A DNA stretch of 7,059 nt from Gammaproteobacteria bacterium (GTDB taxonomy: Bacteria > Pseudomonadota > Gammaproteobacteria > Burkholderiales > Burkholderiaceae_E): contig JAUIAI010000129.1 in NCBI GenBank assembly GCA_030425615.1, forward strand, positions 1 to 7,059, written 5' to 3'. Below are positions 1 through 5,549 of the stretch, in pieces (positions within the stretch are counted from its first letter, which is position 1; every line of letters begins with the position of its first letter). Both the position numbers and the translations under genes were made by a program. The notes under the pieces are model-generated. The model did not search any database. It saw only the letters and a list, made by a program, of their open reading frames with translations, and was not told where the DNA came from.

Positions 1-42
1 TGTGCCTCGCGAAGCGGTGGCCCATACCGTGACGATGTATTC
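1..42. other. Window edge upstream of panC, not assignable
   Basis: These 42 bases hold no complete gene. All readings are too short to identify. One + frame ends with TGA at 44-46 and would overlap the panC start as ATGA, the pattern of translationally coupled genes. Another + frame ends with TGA at 30-32 and has G or C at nearly every third position. The panC frame itself is open to the edge. On the minus strand an ATG at 45 could start a divergent gene. None of the short peptides resembles the C-terminus of PanB, the usual panC partner. No clear Shine-Dalgarno sequence precedes panC. Confidence 0.3.
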
Positions 43-873
43 ATGATGCAGATCCACGAAACGATCGAGTCCATTCGCACCGCCCGTGCCGGCTGCGGCC
101 GCGTCGCCTTCGTGCCCACCATGGGCAATCTTCACGACGGTCACCTGGCACTCGTGCGCGAAGCGACGCGGCACGCCGATACGGTCGTGGCAAGCATTTT
201 CGTCAACCGGTTGCAGTTCGGCGGGGGCGAGGATTTCGAACGCTATCCGCGTACCTTCGAGAGCGACTGCCGGAAGCTGACCGACGCGGGCGTGGCCCAC
301 TTGTTCGCGCCCGACGAATCGGTCATGTATCCGCATCCGCAGACCTATCACGTGGCCCCCGCCCCCGCGCATGCTGACGAACTCGAGGGCGCGGCACGGG
401 CCGGTCATTTTCGCGGTGTGGCGACGGTCGTGCTCAAGCTGTTCTCGATCGTGCAGCCCGATGCGGCCATGTTCGGCCGGAAGGATTACCAGCAGCTGCT
501 GATGATCTCGGCGATGGCGCGTCAGTTCGCGCTGCCGGTGCGCATCGTTCCCTGCGAGACCGTGCGGGCCGACGACGGGCTCGCGCTGTCCTCGCGCAAC
601 GGCTATCTCGGCGACTCACACCGCGCCGATGCACCCCGTCTCTTCCGCGTGCTGACGTCCGTGGCCCAGGCGGTGCGCGCGGGCAATGACCGCTACCCGG
701 CCCTGGAGCGTGACGCAATGGCGGAGCTCGCGGCGGCCGGCTGGGAGCCCGACTACATCAGTGTGCGCGACGCCGACGAACTGACCCGGCCGACGGACCA
801 CTCGCGGCGCCTCATCGTTCTCGGTGCGGCGCGGCTCGGCGGGACGCGCCTGCTCGACAACGTCGGGATCTGA
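43..873 (+). CDS. panC: Pantothenate synthetase (pantoate--beta-alanine ligase)
   Basis: This 276-aa cytoplasmic enzyme joins pantoate and beta-alanine using ATP, through a pantoyl-adenylate intermediate, to make pantothenate (vitamin B5) for CoA synthesis. The length fits the family (about 280 aa). The nucleotidyl-transferase fold is recognisable by PTMGNLHDGH at residues 25-34, whose H31-x-x-H34 is the HIGH-type ATP-binding motif. Other hallmarks are FVNRLQFG followed by RYPRT, LEGAARAGHFRGV, FGRKDYQQL (F144-) and LSSRNGYL (S183-N186, the KMSKS-like region). Small departures from E. coli PanC as I recall it are Arg for Pro in FVNRLQF and Ala for Pro before GHFRG; neither is a catalytic residue. 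The start at 43 gives the expected N-terminus (MMQIHET, then about 18 residues before the PTMG motif), although no good ribosome site precedes it. No panB or panD is visible in the window. The gene converges on the cyclase gene 53 nt downstream. Confidence 0.97.
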   Translation: MMQIHETIESIRTARAGCGRVAFVPTMGNLHDGHLALVREATRHADTVVASIFVNRLQFGGGEDFERYPRTFESDCRKLTDAGVAHLFAPDESVMYPHPQTYHVAPAPAHADELEGAARAGHFRGVATVVLKLFSIVQPDAAMFGRKDYQQLLMISAMARQFALPVRIVPCETVRADDGLALSSRNGYLGDSHRADAPRLFRVLTSVAQAVRAGNDRYPALERDAMAELAAAGWEPDYISVRDADELTRPTDHSRRLIVLGAARLGGTRLLDNVGI

Positions 874-879
874 CGGGAA

Positions 880-908
880 CCGGTGCAGGGGTTCGTCCCT
901 GCGTCCGG
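880..908. terminator. Terminator-like hairpin between convergent panC and cyclase genes
   Basis: GCAGGG (885-890) and CCCTGC (897-902) form a perfect 6-bp stem with a 6-nt loop. It is extended, past a small internal loop, by CCGG (880-883) pairing with CCGG (905-908). It lies in the 53-nt gap between two genes that end facing each other, the expected place for a bidirectional terminator. There is no run of T on either side, so intrinsic termination is not proven. Confidence 0.4.
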
Positions 909-926
909 CCCCGACGACCGCCCGCT

Positions 927-1961
927 TCAGACCGTGGCGACTCCGGTCGCCGGCGAACCCACCGCGCCCGGCAGTCGCAGCGGCGGTGCGGTCAGCAGAA
1001 AACGCGAACGGCCGTTCGCCCGCAACCATCGCGCCAGCTCGGTGAGGTACCAGATCTCGCCAAGGGGCACGCCAAGCTTGAACAGGCAGTGCTCGTGCAA
1101 CGGCATCTGGGCGCAGCGCCCGGCCGGCTTCTCCAGTCCCGAGTCCTCGACCGCGTAGTTGTCGGCGATCAGCGCCGCGATGCCGCTGTCCGTGATCCAC
1201 TGCAGCAGCCGCGGGTCGCGCCCGTCGAGGGCCGGGCAGACGGCGTGGATCAGATCCGGATCCGGGTTGCCGCCCCAGTCGATCAGCTGCTGGGCGAATC
1301 CCGTGTGCAGCAGCAACATGTCGCCGGGGGTGACCTCCACCTCGTCGGCCTCCATGATGCGCATGAGATCGTCGTAGCCGACGATCTCCCGCCCGTTGCC
1401 GAGATGATGGTGCAGATCCACGAGCACGCCCCTGCCCTGGATGGGGGTGGCGGAGAACTTGTCGATGCTCAGCGCCCGCGCGGCGCTGGTCGGGTTGGGG
1501 TCGTTCCGGTCGACGTCGGGCAGTTCGATTCCGCCGCGGTAGCCGTTGTAGAACACCCGCTCGGGCTTGCCGTCGCCGTCGGCGTCGAACAGGCTGCCGA
1601 CGTGCGCGAAGCTGTCCCACTGACTCGAATACTGCAGATGCAGCAGCACCGCGTCGTCGTTGATGACGTCGGTGGCGCCGTCGGTCATGCTGCCCACCTC
1701 GAACATCCAGCGGGGCACGTGACCCGCGCGCGTCGGACTCAGCCGCGGCGGATGGCGGCGCGGGTTGAGCACGTTGCCGCCGGGCAGGTCCAGCGGCAGA
1801 CTCAGGCAGAAGCGCAGCCCCTCTCGCACCTCCGCCGCCCCCTCGCGGACCTTCTCGGGCGTGAGCAGGTTGAGCCGGCCGAGCTGGTCGTCGGGGCCGA
1901 AGTCGCCCCAGTTCGAGCCCTCCGGGCGGTTCACCCAGCGTGGTTTTGCGGTGGCACTCAT
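927..1961 (-). CDS. Cyclase-family (kynurenine formamidase-like) metal-dependent hydrolase
   Basis: This 344-aa protein belongs to the cyclase superfamily (Pfam Cyclase, PF04199), whose members include kynurenine formamidase and isatin hydrolase: metal-dependent hydrolases of amides and lactams. It matches the longer subfamily (about 300-350 aa). Visible landmarks are LQYSSQWDSFAHVG at 109-122, FYNGYRGG at 137-144, RGVLVDLHHH, GDMLLLHTGF, IAALIADNYAVED and, near the C-terminus, LHEHCLFKLGVPLGEIWYL. There is no signal peptide, so it should be cytoplasmic. The His-x-x-x-His-x-Asp metal motif of KynB and isatin hydrolase appears here as Q110-x-x-x-Q114-x-D116, with H120 conserved. Residues 126-134 read DADGDGKPE, a DxDxDG calcium-loop-like insert. 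The start at 1961 is supported by AGGGAG (1972-1967) 5 nt upstream and by the family N-terminus; the frame stays open much further upstream only as an antisense artefact of the M81 gene. It is divergent from that gene across 141 nt. Family call firm; substrate unknown. Confidence 0.88.
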   Translation of the reverse strand: MSATAKPRWVNRPEGSNWGDFGPDDQLGRLNLLTPEKVREGAAEVREGLRFCLSLPLDLPGGNVLNPRRHPPRLSPTRAGHVPRWMFEVGSMTDGATDVINDDAVLLHLQYSSQWDSFAHVGSLFDADGDGKPERVFYNGYRGGIELPDVDRNDPNPTSAARALSIDKFSATPIQGRGVLVDLHHHLGNGREIVGYDDLMRIMEADEVEVTPGDMLLLHTGFAQQLIDWGGNPDPDLIHAVCPALDGRDPRLLQWITDSGIAALIADNYAVEDSGLEKPAGRCAQMPLHEHCLFKLGVPLGEIWYLTELARWLRANGRSRFLLTAPPLRLPGAVGSPATGVATV

Positions 1962-2102
1962 GCTGTCTCCCTGTGGTTTCGGTTGTTGCCGCCGGCGCCG
2001 CCGGACCCGCGCCGCTCCCGCGAGGCGGAACCGGGCGCCCGGAGTACCGGCCGTGCGGCACATCGCGGCTATTCTATGGCCGCTCACACCACGGAACCCG
2101 CC
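1962..2102. promoter_or_regulatory. Divergent intergenic control region, cyclase / M81 hydrolase
   Basis: This 141-nt gap separates two divergent start codons, so it must carry, or lie close to, the promoters for both genes. It contains the cyclase ribosome site (1972-1967, minus strand) and a perfect 12-bp palindrome CCGGGCGCCCGG at 2031-2042 that could be a regulator site. A weak -10-like TATTCT sits at 2070-2075 for the + gene, but no -35 box at a proper distance is visible. No convincing sigma-70 promoter can be read for the minus gene. In DNA this GC-rich, short palindromes arise by chance, so the operator role is only a suggestion. Confidence 0.4.
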
Positions 2103-3593
2103 ATGACTCGCCGCCTGTTCACCGCCTGCCTCGGCACCGAGACCAACTCCTTCTCGCCGGTCCCCACCGGCATGGGTCTGTTCGAGCAGACCATGATGCT
2201 GCGCCACGGCGAATACGGCGAGCCACCCTCGCCGTTCTCGTTGCCGCTCGTCGTCTGGCGCGAGCGCGCGCAGGCACGCGGGTGGACGGTGATCCCGGGG
2301 CTCGCCGCGTTCGCGCTGCCGGCCGGCAACACCACGCGCGCCACCCACGAGGCGCTGCGCGACGAGATCCTGGCCGATCTCGAGGCGGCCATGCCGGTGG
2401 ACGCCGTGCTGCTGTCGCTGCACGGTGCGATGATCGCCGACGGCTACCCGGACGCCGAGGGCGATCTGCTCGCCCGCGTGCGCGAGAAGGTCGGCCCCGG
2501 CGTACCGATCCTGGCGGAACTCGACCTGCACGGACACCTGACGGAACTGAAGCGTGCGGCCTCCGACGTCATGGTCTTCTTCAAGGAGTACCCGCACGTG
2601 GACATCGTGCCCCGCGCGCACGAAGTGTTCACCCTTTGCGAACGCATGCTCGACGAGGGGCTGCGCCCCGCACAGGCGATACACGATTGCAGGATGCTCG
2701 GCTTCTACCCCACGACGCGTGAACCGATGATCGGTTTCGTGCGGCGCATGCAGGAGCTCGAGCAGCGGCCCGAAGTGCTCTCGGTGTCGCTGGCGCACGG
2801 CTTCCCGTGGGGTGACACGCCCGAGGTCGGCACACGCGTGCTCGTGATCACCGACGACGACGCGGCGCTTGCGCAGCGGCTGGCCGACGAGCTCGGAGCC
2901 TGGATCTGGTCGGAGCGCGACTCGCTGGTCCCGCCCTTCCTCACGATCGACGAAGGCATCGACCATGTCCTGGCGGCCGGTCCGGGCGACACCCCCATCG
3001 TGCTCGCCGACACCGCGGACAACACCGGCATCGGCTCGGGCGGCGATTCCACGTTCGTACTGGCCCGGCTGATCGAACGCGGGGTCGGCGGTTTCGCGAT
3101 CTCCCCCGTGTGGGATCCCGTGGCCGTGATGCTGGCCTTCGACGCCGGCGAGGGCGCACGGCTGTCCATGCGCCTGGGGGGCAAGCTCGGCCCGGGTTCG
3201 GGGAACCCCGTCGACGCGCAGGTCACCGTGATGACCCTCTCCGAAGGCACATTGCAGACGTTCGGCGATGCCAAGGTGCCACTGGGGCGCGCGGCCCGCC
3301 TTCGTATCGGCCCGGCCGACGACGACGCGCAGGCCATCGACGTGATCGTCAACGACAGCCGCGTGCAGGCGTTCGACCCGAACTGCTTCACGGCCGTGGG
3401 CAGCGACCCGGCCCGCACCCGGGCATGGGTGGTGAAGTCTTCGCAGCACTTCCATGCGGGCTTCGCGCCCGTCGCGCGCGAGATCCTCTACCTGGGCACT
3501 CCCGGCACGGGGTCGATGGACATGCGCGCGCTCGTGCACGAGCAGGTCACGCGCGCGCTCTGGCCGAAGGTGAGCGATCCGCACGGGACTTGA
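2103..3593 (+). CDS. M81-family metallohydrolase (MlrC / microcystinase C-like)
   Basis: This 496-aa protein has the two-domain layout of the M81 family. An N-terminal DUF1485-type domain (about 1-290) is followed by an MlrC_C domain that begins near VLADTADNTG (300-309) and GSGGD (311-315). MlrC of microcystin-degrading sphingomonads is the best-known member and hydrolyses linearised microcystin products; most relatives have unknown substrates and occur in small-molecule catabolic clusters. Likely metal-site motifs are TETNSF (12-17), SLHGAM (105-110), DLHGH (141-145) and YPHVD (163-167). The C-terminus keeps the SSQHFHAGFAPVA...GTPG block. There is no signal peptide, so it should be cytoplasmic. 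ATG 2103 is preferred because the family motif begins a few residues later. An in-frame ATG at 2076 would add nine residues; neither start has a strong Shine-Dalgarno site. It is probably the first gene of an operon with the aldolase-family gene 70 nt downstream. Family assignment is secure; true peptidase activity is not. Confidence 0.9.
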   Translation: MTRRLFTACLGTETNSFSPVPTGMGLFEQTMMLRHGEYGEPPSPFSLPLVVWRERAQARGWTVIPGLAAFALPAGNTTRATHEALRDEILADLEAAMPVDAVLLSLHGAMIADGYPDAEGDLLARVREKVGPGVPILAELDLHGHLTELKRAASDVMVFFKEYPHVDIVPRAHEVFTLCERMLDEGLRPAQAIHDCRMLGFYPTTREPMIGFVRRMQELEQRPEVLSVSLAHGFPWGDTPEVGTRVLVITDDDAALAQRLADELGAWIWSERDSLVPPFLTIDEGIDHVLAAGPGDTPIVLADTADNTGIGSGGDSTFVLARLIERGVGGFAISPVWDPVAVMLAFDAGEGARLSMRLGGKLGPGSGNPVDAQVTVMTLSEGTLQTFGDAKVPLGRAARLRIGPADDDAQAIDVIVNDSRVQAFDPNCFTAVGSDPARTRAWVVKSSQHFHAGFAPVAREILYLGTPGTGSMDMRALVHEQVTRALWPKVSDPHGT

Positions 3594-3652
3594 CCGCGAA
3601 GACGGGCTCGCTGCACCATGGCCGACTGGTCCGCACGGCCGTTCAAGACACT

Positions 3653-3657
3653 AGGAG
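3653..3657 (+). promoter_or_regulatory. Strong ribosome binding site of the aldolase-family gene
   Basis: AGGAG at 3653-3657 lies 6 nt before ATG 3664, a near-ideal Shine-Dalgarno site and spacing. It fixes this start and suggests efficient independent initiation within the transcript shared with the M81 gene. No promoter is evident in the 70-nt gap 3594-3663. Confidence 0.8.
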
Positions 3658-3663
3658 ACACGC

Positions 3664-4446
3664 ATGGCCCAACCTCAGAACGTCAGTCATCTTCCGGCGT
3701 CGGGTGCCGAACGCGAACTGCGCGTACAGCTCGCCGCCGCCTACCGCCTCGTGGATCATTTCGGCTGGACGGAGCTCATCTACGGCCACCTCACCGCGCG
3801 CGTGCCCGGACCCGAGCACCACTTCCTCATCAACCCCTACGGCTTGAACTACGACGAGGTGTGCGCCTCGAATCTGGTCAAGATCGATCTCGAAGGCAAC
3901 GTGATCGGCCAGAGCGACTACCCGGTCTCGCGCGCCGGCTTCGTCATTCACTCGGCGGTGCACATGGCCGACAGCGAGGCCAACCAGTGCGTGATGCACA
4001 CGCACACCCGCGCGGGCATGGCGGTCGCCGCGCTGGAAGACGGTCTGCTGCCCATCTCCATGACCTCGACCGGATTCTTCGGCAAGATCGCCTATCACGA
4101 CTACGAAGGCGTGAGCCTCTACGAGGACGAACGCGACCGCCTGCTCGCGAGCCTCGGCGACAAGCGCGCCATGATCCTGCGCAACCACGGTCTGCTCACC
4201 GTGGGCCGTACGGTGGCCGAGGCATTCCTGCATCTGTACCGGCTCGAGCGTGCGTGCCAGGTACAGCTCGACGCCATGGCCGCGGGCAAGGTGCGCGTGA
4301 TGTCCGACGAGATCGCCGCGAAATCGGGCCGGGATACCGACCGGTTCTCCGAGATGGAGGTGCGCGACGGCAGCGGCGTCGGCTCGCTCGAATTCGCCGC
4401 GCTGATGAGAAAACTCGACCGGATCGACGACTCCTACCGGGCCTGA
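3664..4446 (+). CDS. Class II aldolase/adducin-family protein
   Basis: This 260-aa cytoplasmic protein has the class II aldolase/adducin fold (PF00596), whose zinc enzymes include fuculose-1-phosphate aldolase, ribulose-5-phosphate 4-epimerase and some decarboxylases. The domain covers about residues 18-220. Three probable zinc-binding histidines are visible: H112 and H114 in MHTHTRAG, and H175 in LRNHGLLT. GHLTARVPG (41-49), LINPYGLNYDEV (55-66) and GFVIHSAVH (92-100) are typical of the adducin-like branch. At the position I align with catalytic Glu73 of E. coli FucA there is Gly92 or a neighbour rather than an acid, so classical retro-aldol chemistry on a sugar phosphate is doubtful. Decarboxylation, another lyase reaction or a non-catalytic role is possible. 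ATG 3664 is fixed by the AGGAG site. It is probably co-transcribed with the M81 gene and converges on the oxygenase gene. Family call is firm; the reaction is unknown. Confidence 0.9.
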   Translation: MAQPQNVSHLPASGAERELRVQLAAAYRLVDHFGWTELIYGHLTARVPGPEHHFLINPYGLNYDEVCASNLVKIDLEGNVIGQSDYPVSRAGFVIHSAVHMADSEANQCVMHTHTRAGMAVAALEDGLLPISMTSTGFFGKIAYHDYEGVSLYEDERDRLLASLGDKRAMILRNHGLLTVGRTVAEAFLHLYRLERACQVQLDAMAAGKVRVMSDEIAAKSGRDTDRFSEMEVRDGSGVGSLEFAALMRKLDRIDDSYRA

Positions 4447-4476
4447 GCCGGCGCGCAGGCCGCGCCCTGCCGCGAC

Positions 4477-4504
4477 AGCGGGGCGGTCTCGCCGCCGCCC
4501 CGTT
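4477..4504. terminator. GC-rich dyad between convergent aldolase and oxygenase genes
   Basis: CGGGGCGG (4479-4486) and CCGCCCCG (4495-4502) form a perfect 8-bp stem with an 8-nt loop. One G-T and one A-T pair at its base extend it to 10. It lies in the 94-nt gap between two convergent genes, so it could end transcription from both sides. No T-run follows on either strand, which leaves an intrinsic terminator unproven. Confidence 0.45.
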
Positions 4505-4540
4505 CGAACCCAGCCGCCACGCCCTGGGCCAGGCGCGGTC

Positions 4541-5308
4541 TCACGCGCTGGCGAACCGGTTCCGGCCCGAGCGGTCCGTGCCGCGCACCAGGAACACCGA
4601 GCGCTCGGCGTGATCGGTGATCTTCATCTGTTCCGCCTTGCGATGCGCGAGTTCGCGGTCGAAAACGCTGGTCGTCGGCATGAAACGCATGGTCATGCCG
4701 CGCCGCGGACGCGGCGAGCGGTTCGCCTCGGAGCCGTGCAGCAGATAGACGTCGTGCAGGGAAATCTGGCCTGCCTCGAGCACCAGATCCACGGCCTGCG
4801 ATTCGTCGTACTGATCGGCATCCAGTTCCTGGGTGAGCGTGACGTCTGTGTCGCCGGAGGTGTGGTGCGCCTTGAGCTGCCGATCGCGATGCGAGCCGCG
4901 CAGAACCCGCAGACAGCCGTTCTCCGTGGTTGAATCGTCCACCGCCAGCCAGACTGTGCAGGTGGCGAGCGGCACGATCGGCCAGTACTCGCCGTCCTGG
5001 TGCCAGGGCGTGCGCTTGCCGTCGTGAGCGGGCTTGGCGAAGAAGCTGCTGTTCCAGAGCGCGATGTCCGGTCCGATGAGCTGGGCAACCATGTCCAGGA
5101 TCTCGTCGTTGCGGCAGAACTCCAGGAACCCGACGTCGTAGTCGAGCAGAGCCGGGCAGTAATCGCGGAACTCCGGATGCTCTGGATGATCCGCGAGCAG
5201 GGAGCGATGCCGGGCCTTGATGGCCTCGAGCGTCTCCGCCGGCAGGCGGAAGTCGGGAATCACGTATCCGTCGGTGTGGTACTGCTCGATCTGGTCGGGG
5301 GTCAGCAT
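4541..5308 (-). CDS. Phytanoyl-CoA dioxygenase (PhyH)-family Fe(II)/2-oxoglutarate oxygenase
   Basis: This 255-aa cytoplasmic protein belongs to the PhyH family (PF05721), non-haem iron oxygenases that usually hydroxylate a small molecule while turning 2-oxoglutarate into succinate and CO2. The iron-binding triad is complete: H103 and D105 in WHQDGEYWP, and H191 in LLHGSEAN. R202 lies 11 residues after H191, the spacing of the 2-oxoglutarate-binding Arg in ectoine hydroxylase as I recall it. ENGCLRVLRGSH (129-140) is another family hallmark. The N-terminus LTPDQIEQYHTDGYVI is typical and supports the start at 5308. A GGAG (5325-5322) lies 13 nt upstream, rather far. The reading frame stays open to 5443, but that part holds the promoter and does not look like protein. 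Length suits the bacterial family (about 250-300 aa), and all catalytic residues are present, so it should be active. The substrate is not evident. Expression probably comes from the promoter at 5391-5363. Confidence 0.93.
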   Translation of the reverse strand: MLTPDQIEQYHTDGYVIPDFRLPAETLEAIKARHRSLLADHPEHPEFRDYCPALLDYDVGFLEFCRNDEILDMVAQLIGPDIALWNSSFFAKPAHDGKRTPWHQDGEYWPIVPLATCTVWLAVDDSTTENGCLRVLRGSHRDRQLKAHHTSGDTDVTLTQELDADQYDESQAVDLVLEAGQISLHDVYLLHGSEANRSPRPRRGMTMRFMPTTSVFDRELAHRKAEQMKITDHAERSVFLVRGTDRSGRNRFASA

Positions 5309-5340
5309 GGGGGTTGGATGTCTCCGTTCTTCGGTGGTGC

Positions 5341-5350
5341 ATCGGCCGAT
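5341..5350. repeat. 10-bp perfect palindrome in the oxygenase leader
   Basis: ATCGGCCGAT is a perfect palindrome, 3 nt from the edge of the larger dyad at 5354-5377. It falls inside the predicted 5' leader of the oxygenase transcript. It could be a second half of a composite operator or a chance GC-rich palindrome. Confidence 0.35.
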
Positions 5351-5353
5351 TGG

Positions 5354-5377
5354 GCGCTCTCGATTATTCGAGAGCGC
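5354..5377. promoter_or_regulatory. Perfect 10-bp inverted repeat over the -10 box: candidate operator
   Basis: The arms GCGCTCTCGA (5354-5363) and TCGAGAGCGC (5368-5377) are exact reverse complements separated by TTAT. The centre of the dyad coincides with the -10 hexamer of the oxygenase promoter on the minus strand. A dimeric repressor bound here would block RNA polymerase, the classical layout of a substrate-controlled catabolic gene. A structural role for an RNA hairpin is less likely, because the predicted transcript starts inside the dyad. I cannot assign a regulator family, and no second full copy of the motif was seen in the window. Confidence 0.6.
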
Positions 5378-5391
5378 GATCTGATTGTCGA
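5363..5391 (-). promoter_or_regulatory. Sigma-70-type promoter of the PhyH-family oxygenase
   Basis: Read on the minus strand, TCGACA (5391-5386; five of six match TTGACA) is followed by an exact 17-nt spacer and AATAAT (5368-5363; five of six match TATAAT). This is the best promoter in the window and stands out in GC-rich DNA. Transcription would start near 5356, giving a leader of about 48 nt before the ATG at 5308. Confidence 0.7.
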
Positions 5392-5484
5392 GCACCCGCT
5401 CCTTCGGCAGGCACTGACCCGGCTCGATAGCCGCGGAGCCCATCCCAGAGCCGCCGACGGGTGTTCCATGTCGCCGCCGGGGTC

Positions 5485-5516
5485 TTGACCCTGCCCGCGG
5501 GCGGTGCGGCTACCTT
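5485..5516 (+). promoter_or_regulatory. Weak candidate promoter of the TPR gene
   Basis: TTGACC (5485-5490) is a good -35-like box, and TACCTT (5511-5516) is a possible -10, but the spacer is 20 nt, longer than the usual 16-18. A regulator that untwists long spacers, as MerR-type activators do, would be one explanation, but no MerR-type dyad is clear. A GCCCGCGGGC palindrome (5493-5502) lies in the spacer. The ribosome site AAGGGTGA (5536-5543) precedes the ATG at 5550 by 6 nt. Confidence 0.35.
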
Positions 5517-5549
5517 AGAAAGCATCGTTGCGAACAAGGGTGAGCCGCC

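Noticed and set aside
616..2061. 481-aa minus-strand frame across panC and the cyclase gene
   Set aside because: Arg/Ala/Gly-rich shadow translation overlapping two recognised genes, with no domain.
1089..2102. Open plus-strand frame upstream of and continuous with the M81 gene
   Set aside because: It is antisense to the cyclase gene and shows no family motif; the M81 family N-terminus begins at 2103.
2076..2102. Alternative M81 start nine codons upstream
   Set aside because: No ribosome site and no family residues in the extension. It is kept only as a possible alternative because ATG 2103 also lacks a strong site.
2705..3418. 237-aa minus-strand frame inside the M81 gene
   Set aside because: Ser/Arg/Pro-rich shadow of the MlrC_C-domain coding region.
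1962..3584. Open minus-strand frame continuous with the cyclase gene, adding about 541 residues
   Set aside because: It is antisense to the well-supported M81 gene and has a His/Arg-rich low-quality composition. The cyclase has its own ribosome site and family N-terminus at 1961. Long antisense frames are common in GC-rich DNA.
3618..4613. 331-aa plus-strand frame over the aldolase-family gene
   Set aside because: Alternative frame of a clearly recognised gene, very Arg-rich, with no motif.
4434..5342. 302-aa minus-strand frame over the oxygenase gene
   Set aside because: Shifted frame; the neighbouring frame carries the complete HxD...H iron site and family motifs.
5309..5443. N-terminal extension of the oxygenase to an ATG at 5443
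   Set aside because: It would translate the promoter and palindrome; the family N-terminus starts at 5308, and the extra 45 residues show no conserved feature.
5485..5516. MerR-type promoter with long spacer for the TPR gene
   Set aside because: The 20-nt spacer invites the idea, but the dyad typical of MerR/CueR operators is absent, so it is listed only as a weak promoter.
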